Part shown: positions 45,197-54,707 of the stretch, piece by piece | How positions within the stretch are numbered: the stretch's first letter is position 1 | Layout: each line of letters begins with the position of its first letter | Assembly (NCBI GenBank): GCA_041167675.1 | Contig: JBEEIB010000146.1 | Location: 10,297 to 74,296, forward strand | DNA: 64,000 nt | Direction of reading: 5' to 3' | Source: DASTDH01 sp041167675 | GTDB lineage: Bacteria > Verrucomicrobiota > Verrucomicrobiia > Chthoniobacterales > JAFAMB01 | Program-made: the position numbers and the translations under genes | The notes under the pieces: model-generated | Seen by the model: only the letters and a program-made list of their open reading frames with translations | The model's database searches: none | Told to the model about the DNA's origin: nothing

Positions 45197-45502
45197 ATGT
45201 TCATCGTCCATGTTTTTGCACAGGTAAAACCGGACTGCATGGCGGCTTTTTGTGAAGCAACCATTGAAAACGCCCGCCATAGCGTTCAGGAGCCGGGCGT
45301 GGTCCGGTTCGATTTTATCCAGCAACGGGACGATCCGTCGCAGTTTGTACTTGTCGAAGTCTATCGGACCGAAGCAGATACCGTCTCTCATAAGCGGACG
45401 GCTCACTACGCGAAGTGGCAGACCACAGTCGAAGAGCTATTGGCGCAGCCGCGATCACGCATCTTCTACCAAAATATCTTTCCGGAAGATGAGAATTGGT
45501 AA
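45197..45502 (+). CDS. ABM-domain putative quinol monooxygenase
   Basis: A 101-residue protein of the antibiotic biosynthesis monooxygenase/YgiN fold: MFIVHVFAQVKPDCMAAF, ENARHSVQEPGVVRFDFIQQ, FVLVEVYRTEADTVSHKRTA and HYAKWQ. The ATG at 45197, after GGAAGG, is preferred over the longer frame from 45167. The following Fe-dependent alcohol dehydrogenase gene begins 2 bp after the stop codon, so both are co-transcribed. Confidence 0.88.
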   Translation: MFIVHVFAQVKPDCMAAFCEATIENARHSVQEPGVVRFDFIQQRDDPSQFVLVEVYRTEADTVSHKRTAHYAKWQTTVEELLAQPRSRIFYQNIFPEDENW

Positions 45503-45504
45503 AT

Positions 45505-46659
45505 ATGCAGTTTGAATTCGCTACCAGTAGCCGGATTGCATTTGGCGCCGGTATTCTCCAGCGAGTTAGCGAGTTTCTCGGCGATTTCGGCCCGAGACTT
45601 TTGGTAATCGGAGGAAAGGATCGCGACCGGTCTAAACCGCTGACTGAACAGCTCGACAAGCTAGGAGTCGAGCAGATCGGGTTTCAAGTGGCTGGCGAAC
45701 CTACCGTCGACTTAATCGATCGCGGAGTTCGCTTGGCGAGAAATTCTGGTGCGACTGGTGTGGTTGGTTTCGGTGGCGGAAGTGTAATCGATTCCGCTAA
45801 GGCGATTGCTGGTCTGGCCACGAACCGGGGCGAAATCGGCGATTACCTGGAGGTGATCGGTAAGGCGAAGCCGCTCGAAACACCTGCTCTTCCGCTCTGC
45901 GCAATTCCGACGACGGCCGGGACAGGAGCGGAGGTGACTAAGAACGCCGTCCTCGGTGCCCCGGAACATCGGGTGAAAGTGAGCTTGCGTAGCGCCATTC
46001 TATTGCCACGCATTGTTTTGATCGATCCGGAAACGACCCTACTACTCCCACCGCAAGTAACCGCCTCAACCGGGCTCGACACGCTGACACAGCTGATTGA
46101 GCCCTACGTTTCAATTCGTGCGAATCCGATCACTGATACATTCTGCCTGTCGGGGATACCCCGGGTTGCGCGGGGGTTGTCTCAGGCGTTTTTTGACGGG
46201 CACGATCTTTCCGCGCGCAGCGATATGTCATTGGCGAGCCTATTTGGCGGTATGGCTTTGGCAAATGCCGGGCTAGGAGCAGTGCATGGATTCGCAGGGC
46301 CGATCGGCGGCATGTTTGATGCCCCGCATGGAGCAGTCTGCGCAGCGTTGCTACCAGACGTCATGGAGATGAACATCCGCGCCTTGCGGCGCCGGATGCC
46401 TCAGAGCGACGCTCTTCGCCGTTACGATGCTTTGGGACCTTTGCTCTCGAACAAACCAACGGCAAAAGCAGATGATGCCGTAAAGTGGGTGCGTGATCTT
46501 TGCCGAACCTTGAACGTTGCGTCGTTAGGTAAGTTTGGGATCCGGGACGAACACATCAAGGAGTTGGTCGAAAAAGCGCAGCGGGCAAGCAGTATGAAAG
46601 CAAATCCCATTTTGCTCGAGGCCGATGAGCTGGCAGAGATTCTCAGAGCTGCTCTGTGA
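45505..46659 (+). CDS. Iron-containing alcohol dehydrogenase family protein
   Basis: A 384-residue group III alcohol dehydrogenase, possibly of the maleylacetate reductase or lactaldehyde reductase type. The NAD(P) motif is GFGGGSVIDSAKAIA, followed by PTTAGTGAEVTKNAVL, and the metal ligands are in STGLDTLTQLIEPY and HGFAGPIGGMFDAPHGAVCA. ATG at 45505 (MQFEFATSSR) is chosen over TTG at 45496. Pairing with the ABM monooxygenase suggests a small catabolic or detoxification unit acting on an aldehyde or quinol product; this is inference. Confidence 0.9.
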   Translation: MQFEFATSSRIAFGAGILQRVSEFLGDFGPRLLVIGGKDRDRSKPLTEQLDKLGVEQIGFQVAGEPTVDLIDRGVRLARNSGATGVVGFGGGSVIDSAKAIAGLATNRGEIGDYLEVIGKAKPLETPALPLCAIPTTAGTGAEVTKNAVLGAPEHRVKVSLRSAILLPRIVLIDPETTLLLPPQVTASTGLDTLTQLIEPYVSIRANPITDTFCLSGIPRVARGLSQAFFDGHDLSARSDMSLASLFGGMALANAGLGAVHGFAGPIGGMFDAPHGAVCAALLPDVMEMNIRALRRRMPQSDALRRYDALGPLLSNKPTAKADDAVKWVRDLCRTLNVASLGKFGIRDEHIKELVEKAQRASSMKANPILLEADELAEILRAAL

Positions 46660-46714
46660 AAGAGCGACGAAGGACGCAGGGGACGATCGATAGCTGCTGA
46701 GCGATTGTTTGCCA

Positions 46715-48148
46715 TCACTGGATCATGGCCGTCAGCACCGTCCGTGGACCAAGATCAACGGACAGCACACCATGCGAATACTTCGCCTGATGCGACGCCT
46801 TTTCGTTCATCGGTCCATTCGAATCGAAGCCGCGAATCGCGGAAATTTTTCCCCGGACTGCACCATCAAATTCGATCTGAAGCGTTCGAGTTGTCGACGT
46901 CAGATTCGCTAACGCTACGACCAGCGTTCTCGATGTTTGAAATGCGGCTCCGGCAAATCCAAAAGGGCTCCTATCCGGATGCGCTACCCGAACATCTTTA
47001 GATAATAGCTGAAGAAAAGATTGAAGAGCGCTCGCGACGGGCTTCCGTTGGCCGGTTTCGTCCAGCAACCCGAATGCATCATGGCCCCAGGAAGGATCCT
47101 CTGCTTGCCAAAAAGAAACCTGGTTCGCACCATCGGCAATCAGCTTCAGTGCTTCGCCAGCCACCGAGACGCCAAAATCGGCGGAGCTGGCTGCATTATT
47201 CTCGCTGCGCGCTTCGGGTCCGGCGTCGTACGGTGTTCGGCTCCAGCGCGGACTTTCGCTAGTGAACTCGGTAACAACAATGGGCAATCCGTGAGCCTGG
47301 CTTAGTAAGTTGAGCGGCACACCGGCGAAACCGGCTGGTTCTGGACGCTTGGTTGTGTCGTAGTCGTGCCATGAGAGCTGTTGGAGTATCGAAATGTGTC
47401 CGGTTCGTTCCAGCTCTTGCAGGTATGCGCCGATGGTGAACCCCGTGCTGACGCCCGGTCCTTCGATCCCGGCCTTGATTGCACGTTCCTCAAAGTTCGC
47501 TTTTACGTTGCAGAGTAGGGAATCGTATTCCTCGGGAGTGTAGTTGGTGTTCGAGGCTCCGTCCGGCTCGTTGATTAATTCGACCGCAACTGGACCGATC
47601 CCAAATCGCTTGAGATAAAGCAGGTGGGCCACAATCCAATTCGAAAAATCCTGAATATGGCCCGGCTCGACATGGCTGCGTTCCTTGCCGTCGCTTCCAT
47701 GAACCGAGACGCACCAAGGGGGCGGCATCTGCCAGAAAACTAAATGGCTCTGGACTTTCAAGGCGCCGAGTTCTTGTTGAAACTGGCGTAGCATTTCGGC
47801 CTGCTGCTGGTCCTCGTGTTTCGTAATGACATTGAGAATCTCGTTAACCGACATGTGATCTTTAAGTTCGTCCTCAGGGATCTCAGGTGTGACGCTGAAC
47901 CGCACCCAGCTGACATTTAGATCGCGAATCAAAGCGTCTCGTTCTGCTCGATGATCCGTCTGCGGCCATACTTGAAGACCGAACCCGGCGAATTGGTGGG
48001 AAGCTTTGAAGCTAAAGAGGATGTGATCCTGTGCGAGCCCAACGGTCGGACCAATCAAAATATTTGCGAGAAAAAATAAACTCCCAAAAATCGCCTGACG
48101 AATACAACACATGAGGAAGCCAAAGGTGCGCGAAAGAACGATATACAC
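46715..48148 (-). CDS. Secreted clan-A glycoside hydrolase (GH30/GH39/GH5-like)
   Basis: A 477-residue exported protein with an N-terminal signal segment (AIFGSLFFLANILIGPTVGLA). The (beta/alpha)8 pattern is supported by the acid/base VELINEPDG (Glu194) and the nucleophile PIVVTEFTSES (Glu294), about 100 residues apart as in clan-A retaining glycosidases. A C-terminal beta-sandwich-like part (FAGAAFQTSRTLVVALANLT) follows the barrel. I cannot fix the family or substrate. It is monocistronic and beside a fold-back element. Confidence 0.75.
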   Translation of the reverse strand: MYIVLSRTFGFLMCCIRQAIFGSLFFLANILIGPTVGLAQDHILFSFKASHQFAGFGLQVWPQTDHRAERDALIRDLNVSWVRFSVTPEIPEDELKDHMSVNEILNVITKHEDQQQAEMLRQFQQELGALKVQSHLVFWQMPPPWCVSVHGSDGKERSHVEPGHIQDFSNWIVAHLLYLKRFGIGPVAVELINEPDGASNTNYTPEEYDSLLCNVKANFEERAIKAGIEGPGVSTGFTIGAYLQELERTGHISILQQLSWHDYDTTKRPEPAGFAGVPLNLLSQAHGLPIVVTEFTSESPRWSRTPYDAGPEARSENNAASSADFGVSVAGEALKLIADGANQVSFWQAEDPSWGHDAFGLLDETGQRKPVASALQSFLQLLSKDVRVAHPDRSPFGFAGAAFQTSRTLVVALANLTSTTRTLQIEFDGAVRGKISAIRGFDSNGPMNEKASHQAKYSHGVLSVDLGPRTVLTAMIQ

Positions 48149-48472
48149 AAGCGGCAGGGATGGGCTCTCGACTTCGTCGGGCGCTGCCCATACGCGTCAA
48201 TATAAGGAGGCGACACCCAGGAAAGGGCGAGTGGACGAAGGGCTCTGTCGGCGTGATCTGCCCATAGCAGGGCGAAAACCTCGGCGCGCTTAGTAGGCAC
48301 GCCTTTTCGTTACGCTTCCCCGATGCGTCGGGTTTGAGCCATTTCGTTGCCCGCCGATTAGAGTAGTGGGCAGATCACGCCGACAGATCCCTTCGTCCGT
48401 CCGGTTCATTCACCACAGTCGTTCAAACAGAACCGGACCGGACGCGCAGGAGCGCATTCCTACCGTTATCGC
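48149..48472. repeat. Fold-back with 32-bp arms around 'AACCTCGGCGC' module
   Basis: The left arm 48233-48264 and right arm 48367-48398 match over 32 bp with one mismatch (arms contain GGACGAAGGG and GTCGGCGTGATCTGCCCA). Between them lies GCAGGGCGAAAACCTCGGCG and GGTTTGAGCCATTTCG, the same module as at 11342-11420. Confidence 0.85.
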
Positions 48473-49183
48473 TCACGGCTCATTCTCCGTTACACCCGGA
48501 GAATCAATAAATGGCAACGGTTGCTTTTTGAGGCCAAGTTCCGCATCCAACAGGTTCCGCGATTGCTCCACACTTGTTTTCAATGATTGATAGGTGGCGA
48601 CAAGCGCAAAGGCACCGGCGTGTCTGGCGTAGGTGGTATCCGCGGGAATGCCGAGCGGCTGCGACGCGCGTACAGTCATTTTGTCTTCGATTCGATTATA
48701 GTTTTGATATTGATCGATCAAGCGCTTGGCCAGCATGAAGGTCCGCACCAGACTGGTACGAAGTGTTTCATTTTCGATCAGGCCAATTTGCGCAGCGTTA
48801 GAATCGAAGATGCTGAAATAACTCTGGTAGCAGGGCCAATACGGTAGAAGCTTTTTCTTTGGATCGAGAGTCTCGATCGGTCGGGCGATGTCCTCGGCCA
48901 TCATCAACCAAAGTTGAATCAACTCTTCTCGGATGGCGTGTAAAACACCTAGAATCCGCTCCCGCTCCGCGGCGCGTTCTCGCAAACGATGAAGTTCTGC
49001 TTCTTCGAACTGAATTTTACTCGCGTTCCGGTAGGCGAATCGCGCCGCCAATAGTGCTCCAGTTATTGCAATGAAGGCCGCAAACGCGGAAGTCACGGAC
49101 AGAAGCCAGGCGGAAGGAGAAAACTGGGAACAAAAATCGGAGATGGCGTGAAGCAATTGTTTCAGCAAGAAGCCCGCATCCAT
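48473..49183 (-). CDS. Membrane-anchored hypothetical protein (236 aa)
   Basis: A membrane helix near residues 27-47 (LLSVTSAFAAFIAITGALLA) is followed by a charged coiled-coil-like stretch (FEEAELHRLRERAAERERIL) and a helical cytoplasmic domain without known motifs (ALVATYQSLKTSVEQSRNLL). No family was recognised. The layout resembles small regulatory or scaffold proteins, but no function is proposed. Confidence 0.75.
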   Translation of the reverse strand: MDAGFLLKQLLHAISDFCSQFSPSAWLLSVTSAFAAFIAITGALLAARFAYRNASKIQFEEAELHRLRERAAERERILGVLHAIREELIQLWLMMAEDIARPIETLDPKKKLLPYWPCYQSYFSIFDSNAAQIGLIENETLRTSLVRTFMLAKRLIDQYQNYNRIEDKMTVRASQPLGIPADTTYARHAGAFALVATYQSLKTSVEQSRNLLDAELGLKKQPLPFIDSPGVTENEP

Positions 49184-49724
49184 TTTGATAGCAGATTCGA
49201 TAGAGGACCTTTCATCTCAACTAAACATTCTGGTTCAGTTTAGCCGGATAGCGGCACGCCGCCTCTCCATCTAATTAACCAAAGAAACGCTCGGGACCAG
49301 CCCAAAGTTTCCGCTTGCGTCGAATTTCCCGCTAGGCGCCCCCTGCCAGGTCAGACGTGACTGCCATTTTCCTACGACGATTTTCGCTGGCCGATTTCAC
49401 TCGGCATCGCATTACTCTGGCCGGGATTCTGCGAGATGCCGTTGACGGTGAAGCGGGGTTAGTTTTATCGCACCATTGGCAGTAGAAACCGCCAATCGCT
49501 ATACGAGATAGTAGACGCACCTTCTAGGTGCGGAATATCGGCAACTTTCGCAGCTGGAAGCTGCGGCTACTTCACCGATACGCTACGCGCCTGCCCGTTG
49601 GCAAGCCTCCTACTTGTGAGACGATGCAATAGAGAAGGCAAAGTACTTGTTACAGGCGATTAATCCGTTGACGTCGCTCACCGCTCTCGGCGTTGCCACC
49701 GCTCCCAGCGTTATTCCAAGTTGA
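49184..49724. repeat. Intergenic gap with double-hairpin repeat copy 2
   Basis: 49511-49574 repeats the double-hairpin element at 6796, with GCACCTTCTAGGTGC and GCAGCTGGAAGCTGC. The rest (49184-49510) shows nothing I can support, apart from short antisense frames. Confidence 0.6.
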
Positions 49725-50618
49725 GTGACCGACCGATCCGTGCATCGTCTACCCATGCAAGGGACCCAGGAGTTCAACGAAGACGATGTCAAATACCAAC
49801 GCTCGATCAGGCGCAGGATCATCTGGCGGCTGATTATTTATCTCGGCGGCGGCGCGCTCGTCCTTTTTTTGGTCATACTTTTTATTACCAATCCGGGACT
49901 GCTTTCCGGTCCAATGGAGTATCTGCAGTCCCTAAGCCAGGGAAAATCGGCGCAGTCGCGAACTCAGGCTGGCGCTTCCGCTTCCCCGGTTGCGACCAAG
50001 ACTCTTAACACACCTGAGGATTACCTGGATCTGGTATTAACCGATGCTTCAAAGTTGTCGAAGGACCAATATGAGTTGGTTCAGATTTTCAACGGCGCTC
50101 TGAATCGGCTTACTATGGTGGACAAAAGCGAAGCAAATGCCAAAGCCACCGCCGGACCTATCATTTTGCAAAATGTTTCGTCGGCGCAAAGCAAAGAAGA
50201 CTTCGACAAGATCCGAGCGGCCGCTGATTCTTTGAAAACCACGGCCACCAGAGATTTAAACTCTCTCCAATCATTCGAAAAGGATATCACCGTTCCTCTA
50301 CAAGGGGCCGGAGTTAAGCCTCCGATGGATGCGCAGGTGGCCAGCGCTCTTGCCAACAAGACAAATGTTCCCGATAAGATTCAGAAAGCGGATAACGCGA
50401 TTAAATTCGGAGACGCCTCCACGGCCTATTGCGATTTCCTCGAGAAAAACCGCGCGGACTGGTCATTTAAGGGGCAGGGTCGCGCATTTAAGGACAGAAA
50501 AATCCTCGACGAGGCCGTTGCGCTCGGGAAACAGTTCACCCAATCCGCCGTTGATGCAGGCTTCCAGTTTAACGTCGCAGAAGGTTCCGCTTCTCCCTCC
50601 GCGTCGAAAACGCCGTGA
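49725..50618 (+). CDS. Membrane-anchored hypothetical protein, family A member 1
   Basis: 297 residues. After a charged N-terminus comes one membrane helix (LIIYLGGGALVLFLVILF) followed by ITNPGLLSGPMEYLQSL and a low-complexity linker. The outer part is all-helical (YLDLVLTDASKLSKDQYELV, LKTTATRDLNSLQSFEKDIT) and contains CDFLEKNRADWSFKGQ. The protein at 58179 has the same plan: helix, then RNPGLIPALLSG, and later LDFLEQNQADWHRESKQ. The two appear to be distant paralogs of an unrecognised family. ATG at 49755 (MQGTQEF) is an alternative start. It may be exported, facing the periplasm. Confidence 0.75.
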   Translation: MTDRSVHRLPMQGTQEFNEDDVKYQRSIRRRIIWRLIIYLGGGALVLFLVILFITNPGLLSGPMEYLQSLSQGKSAQSRTQAGASASPVATKTLNTPEDYLDLVLTDASKLSKDQYELVQIFNGALNRLTMVDKSEANAKATAGPIILQNVSSAQSKEDFDKIRAAADSLKTTATRDLNSLQSFEKDITVPLQGAGVKPPMDAQVASALANKTNVPDKIQKADNAIKFGDASTAYCDFLEKNRADWSFKGQGRAFKDRKILDEAVALGKQFTQSAVDAGFQFNVAEGSASPSASKTP

Positions 50619-50804
50619 GCGGCGGGAGAAGTGACTGGTGATTGGTGAAAAGCAAAACAAAACAAACTTGCCTTGTTTGATCGAGCAAGGAAAGCCAGGC
50701 GAAGTACTTGTTGCGCGCCCCTAATCCGTTGCCCCTTGTCACCAATCACACTTCTCACTTCTCACCGCGCTACCGGCGTTCTCATCCGCTATCGGCTATT
50801 CGCG

Positions 50805-52739
50805 TTAGCGATCCAGCCAAGCCGGGGCCCGGTCCCAAGGTTCCATGCGATGACGCCCACGGACCTTTAACTGACAATTCAGATGCCACGGCACATCCAT
50901 GATCAGAATCCGGTTTCGCCCCTTCAACAACAATACGGTACGTAAAATTGCCGCTCGCTGATTATGCAAAAAGCTGTAATACCAATGCGACTCGACCAAT
51001 TGCGGGATCAGAACGACGATTGAATTGTCCGGATTCTCTCGCTCCAACTTCCAGATATAATCCAAAGTCGGAGCGACTACTTGCCGATAGGGCGATTTCA
51101 AAACGACAACTTCGGGCGCAGGTAAGCGGCTCTGTTTGATTGCCGGCTTGACGTATTTATTCCAATCGCCCGCAAAATCTTCTTCACTATCCTCATGTTC
51201 GACATGAACCACATGCACTTTTTTGGTGACAGCAAACGCTGTTTGGAGCGCTCGAGCCGATACTGAGTTGAGATGATCGAGCGGTACGACCGCGATTAAC
51301 GGGCTCGGTTCGCGCAGCGAGATTGGCCCCGAGATAGCAATCTCCTCGGCCACATCACGGTAGTGCCACTCGATCGCCTGCATGATCAGAAACAACAGGG
51401 GAAGCACAATCAAGACGATCCAGGCTCCCTCGGCGAATTTCGTTACGATCACAATGAGGAGTGTTACGCCGGTCGCAAACGCGCCAACGCCGTTGATGAT
51501 CGCGCTCAAGTACGCGTTTGGTTCCTGCGACTTTAGCCAATGCATAACCATTCCCGCTTGGGAGAGCGTAAACGCCAAAAAGGCGCCAACCGCGAACAAA
51601 GGGATGAGTCGATCAGTGACTCCGTTGAATACGAAAAGCAGTATTCCGGCTAGTGCAGTGAGCAGGACAATGCCCTGGGTGTAGACCAGGCGACGGCCGC
51701 GAACTCCGAATGAGGACGGTAGAAATCCATCGATCGAAACCGTCCGGCAAACGCGCGGAAAATCCGCGAAGGAGGTGTTCGCCGACAAGCAGAGTACGAG
51801 CAGGACTGCGACCATCGTAACGTAGTAAAAAACGCCGCGTCCAGCGACTGCAGCGGTAACCAGGGAAAGAATGCTTTGGTAATTGGCGGAGCCTGGTTCG
51901 GTGGCGGTAATTTGATACGCAGATACCAGGTAAGCGATCCCGAGCAGCAGGATGATCAGGATCGCTACGATAAAGGTCAGAGTCAATCGAGCCGATTTCA
52001 CCGCCGGTTCTTTGAATACCGGAACGCCGTTGCTGACCGCCTCGACACCGGTCATAGCGGTGCAACCCGCGGCGAAGGCCTTCAGGAAGAGCCACAGGCT
52101 AATGGTTGTCTGTGGTGGGGGTGGGGAGGGCAGCTCGGCCAGCGGTTGTGGATGGCCACCGCTCAAGATCGTTTTAACAATCCCGATCAGACAGACGAGC
52201 ATTAGACAGCCGATGAAGAGATAGGTAGGCGGCATGAAGGCCAGCCCGGCCTCGCGCAATCCACGTAAATTCATGAACGCTAATAGAGCGAGCACGGTCA
52301 AGCAGAGAACCAGGGTATGCGGTTGCAAGGCTGGGAAGGCGGAAACTAAGGCACCGATTCCCGCCGAAATCCCCACCGCTACGTTGAGCGTGTAATCAAC
52401 CATCAACGCCACGGCGGCGCCCAATCCTGCGTGTTTTCCTAGATTCTGTTTTGCAACGGTATAGGACCCGGCGCCTTGAGGATAGGCGGCGATAGTTTGG
52501 CGATAGCTAAAATAAACGATGACGAGGATGGCAGAAACCGCGACGGTAATCGGAATTCCTAAGCCGACTCCGGCCAGTCCGAGCGGGATCAAGATGGTAA
52601 GAGCCGCCTCCGGCCCGTAAGCAGCGGAGCTGAGGGCGTCCAATCCAAAAACGGAAACTCCGGCGAACGATCCGATGCGTTCTTGTTGATCTTCGCTGGA
52701 GGCCAGAGGGCGCCCAAGAATGAAGTCGAGCAAAGCCAT
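50805..52739 (-). CDS. APC-superfamily transporter, KimA-like
   Basis: A 644-residue membrane transporter. The N-terminus LASSEDQQERIGSFAGVSVF, then GLDALSSAAYGPEAAL and AAYPQGAGSYTVAKQNLGKH strongly resembles KimA (YdaO) type potassium importers. About 12 helices follow, and the last about 150 residues form a cytoplasmic domain with a Rossmann-like start (SPLIAVVPLDHLNSVSARAL, HVVHVEHEDSEEDFAGDW). In KimA this tail is the regulatory region that binds c-di-AMP; here it is only inferred. No c-di-AMP riboswitch was recognised upstream. Confidence 0.88.
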   Translation of the reverse strand: MALLDFILGRPLASSEDQQERIGSFAGVSVFGLDALSSAAYGPEAALTILIPLGLAGVGLGIPITVAVSAILVIVYFSYRQTIAAYPQGAGSYTVAKQNLGKHAGLGAAVALMVDYTLNVAVGISAGIGALVSAFPALQPHTLVLCLTVLALLAFMNLRGLREAGLAFMPPTYLFIGCLMLVCLIGIVKTILSGGHPQPLAELPSPPPPQTTISLWLFLKAFAAGCTAMTGVEAVSNGVPVFKEPAVKSARLTLTFIVAILIILLLGIAYLVSAYQITATEPGSANYQSILSLVTAAVAGRGVFYYVTMVAVLLVLCLSANTSFADFPRVCRTVSIDGFLPSSFGVRGRRLVYTQGIVLLTALAGILLFVFNGVTDRLIPLFAVGAFLAFTLSQAGMVMHWLKSQEPNAYLSAIINGVGAFATGVTLLIVIVTKFAEGAWIVLIVLPLLFLIMQAIEWHYRDVAEEIAISGPISLREPSPLIAVVPLDHLNSVSARALQTAFAVTKKVHVVHVEHEDSEEDFAGDWNKYVKPAIKQSRLPAPEVVVLKSPYRQVVAPTLDYIWKLERENPDNSIVVLIPQLVESHWYYSFLHNQRAAILRTVLLLKGRNRILIMDVPWHLNCQLKVRGRHRMEPWDRAPAWLDR

Positions 52740-52935
52740 AGGCCGACAGTCCGTTAAGTTCGTGGTACGTCAAACTTTCGGTCTCGGACGGTCGCCCGAA
52801 GACTTCTCACCTTCTGGGAACAAAAGGAATGTGGGCCGGCCAGTTGGTTGATCGATTTAGCCGGAAAGATCATCGAGGACAGTTGGCGGTCCGACGCAGT
52901 GGGTATAGCTTAAAAAAGTACGATGGAGGTGTGTC

Positions 52936-53421
52936 ATGGAAATACCGAACAAACTGATTAACTATTTGAACGAAAAAGAAGTCGGCTACGAAATACTGCA
53001 TCATCCAGAAGCCTTTACCGCTCAAACCATTGCGGCGGCAGAGCATATCAAGGGTCGTCACCATGCCAAGGTGGTCATGGTAAAATCGGGAGGCGAGCAC
53101 TTGATGACTGTGTTGCCAGCGGATAGTCGAGTGGATCTCGAAAAACTTGAGAAGTTAACCGGAAAACCTGCTTCACTGGAAAGCGAAGCAGAATTCAAAG
53201 ATCTGTTTCCCGACTGTGCGCCTGGTACGATGCCTCCATTTGGCGACCTTTATGGAGTACCGACCTATGTCGACAGCAATTTGACCAATGAGGATTACAT
53301 CGTTTTCGAAGCTGGTACTCACACCGACGCCATACGGCTGGCCTATAGTGATTACGAACGGACGGCAAAGCCGCGAGTTGAAGAGTTTGCCGTGAAGCTT
53401 CAATCCGTTAAGCGAGCATAG
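52936..53421 (+). CDS. YbaK/ProX-type aminoacyl-tRNA deacylase
   Basis: A 161-residue editing-domain protein. Typical pattern: YLNEKEVGYEILHHPEAFTA, HIKGRHHAKVVMVKSGGEHL (the catalytic Lys strand KVVMVK) and PFGDLYGVPTYVDSNL. It would hydrolyse misacylated tRNAs such as Ala- or Cys-tRNA(Pro). The start is supported by GGAGG at 52924. It is followed 66 bp later by the cytidylate-kinase-like gene on the same strand. Confidence 0.9.
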   Translation: MEIPNKLINYLNEKEVGYEILHHPEAFTAQTIAAAEHIKGRHHAKVVMVKSGGEHLMTVLPADSRVDLEKLEKLTGKPASLESEAEFKDLFPDCAPGTMPPFGDLYGVPTYVDSNLTNEDYIVFEAGTHTDAIRLAYSDYERTAKPRVEEFAVKLQSVKRA

Positions 53422-53487
53422 CCGATAGCAAAATTGGGCGATCAGAACGATAATGGTCGTTCAGGTAAAAAGTAGAAAGGCAATTTT

Positions 53488-54219
53488 ATGCGAGGTGCAC
53501 CTTTGCAAGCATTTAGCAGCTACCTTTCATCGCAGGCAGCTGCCCAGGAAAAAGCCTATCAGACGCAGCAACCGTCAATCACCATCTCTCGCGAGACGGG
53601 GTCGGGAGCGGTTACCATCGCGCAGATGTTAGTTGAGCAGTTGAATGCGGCTTCGAAGTCATCCGGTAACCCGGCCGGCTGGATGGTCTTTGATAGGAAC
53701 TTGGCGAAACAAGTTTTATCCGATCATGAACTTCCACAGAACTTAGAACGATTCGTGGTCGAAGATGCGCGGTTGCCAGTCGAGGCGATCGTCGAGGAAT
53801 TGCTCGGTCTTCATCCGACCCAGTGGACTCTCGTCCAACACACAACGAAAACGATTCTTCGCCTGGCGAGTTTAGGTCGTGCGATTCTGGTAGGCCGTGG
53901 GGCGGAAGCTATTACGAGCCGTCTGCCGTTTGTTTTCCATGTTCGCTTGGTTGCGCCGTTAGAGAACCGGATTCAGCATGCCAGTCGCTATTATAATCTC
54001 ACGGAAGAGAACGCAGCTAAAATGATCAAGGAGGCGGATCATGCACGACGTCGCTACCTCCGACGCTATTTCGATGCCGATGTCGATGACCCATTGCTCT
54101 ACGACGTCGTACTCAATACCGGAAGATTGGGTTTCGTTCGGACGGCGGAACTTATCGCCCAGGCGGCAATGAGACATTACGCTGAATTTCTCGAGACGCG
54201 GCCTAGCTACACCGGCTAG
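53488..54219 (+). CDS. Cytidylate kinase-like family protein
   Basis: A 243-residue member of the AAA/NMP-kinase-like family related to cytidylate kinase (PF13189). The nucleotide-binding region is ITISRETGSGAVTIAQMLVE (GSGAVT in place of GSGKGT, as often in this family). Further on are AILVGRGAEAITSRLPFVFH, VRLVAPLENRIQH and YDVVLNTGRLGFVRTAELI. The substrate is unknown. The start is preceded by AGAAAGG. Confidence 0.88.
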   Translation: MRGAPLQAFSSYLSSQAAAQEKAYQTQQPSITISRETGSGAVTIAQMLVEQLNAASKSSGNPAGWMVFDRNLAKQVLSDHELPQNLERFVVEDARLPVEAIVEELLGLHPTQWTLVQHTTKTILRLASLGRAILVGRGAEAITSRLPFVFHVRLVAPLENRIQHASRYYNLTEENAAKMIKEADHARRRYLRRYFDADVDDPLLYDVVLNTGRLGFVRTAELIAQAAMRHYAEFLETRPSYTG

Positions 54220-54300
54220 CGCAGCAAACTGATGCTATTTGGGCTTTGAACCGTCGGGCGTCATTGCACGCCGGCGCCGATTCGTGGCAAGCTGGTGCCC

Positions 54301-54672
54301 ATGAAACGAATGCGGTGGTTTCGAATACCCGATATGAATTGTCGAGCAAATGGGAGCTACGGTGCCAAGGTCGCCGCTTTGCTGGCAGGTACCGAGGCAG
54401 CAAGATCTCGCGCTACAATCGCGGAAGCCGCGGGGGCCAAGGCGACGGCCGCTGTAGCAATGGGTACGTTAGCGGTCGGGGCGTTGGCGGTCGGCTTCTT
54501 TGTCATCGGGCGTCTGATTATTCGGGAACTGCTGGTAAAGCGAGTTCATCTGGGCCATCTCAAGATCGATCAGCTTGACGTGGAAGACTTGCGGGTAAGC
54601 AGACTAACCGTGCTGGAGGAGCAACGTTCGGCCGGCGGTCCGGCGCATCCATCTAATGAGCCGGGTCCTTAA
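54301..54672 (+). CDS. Small hypothetical protein with hydrophobic core and LKID/VEDL repeats
   Basis: 123 residues. A low-complexity Ala/Gly segment (AEAAGAKATAAVAMGTLAVG) leads into a membrane-like stretch (ALAVGFFVIGRLIIRELLVK) and then a regular pattern of about five residues per step (VHLGHLKIDQLDVEDLRVSR), suggesting a short beta-helix. No family was recognised. It lies just upstream of ackA on the same strand. GTG at 54295 could also start it. Confidence 0.6.
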   Translation: MKRMRWFRIPDMNCRANGSYGAKVAALLAGTEAARSRATIAEAAGAKATAAVAMGTLAVGALAVGFFVIGRLIIRELLVKRVHLGHLKIDQLDVEDLRVSRLTVLEEQRSAGGPAHPSNEPGP

Positions 54673-54707
54673 GCTGGAGCTTTTCGCGACCTCTCCCTTC
54701 ACCTATT

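Noticed and set aside
52740..52935. c-di-AMP riboswitch near the KimA-like gene
   Set aside because: No recognisable ydaO-type motif in the upstream 200 bp.
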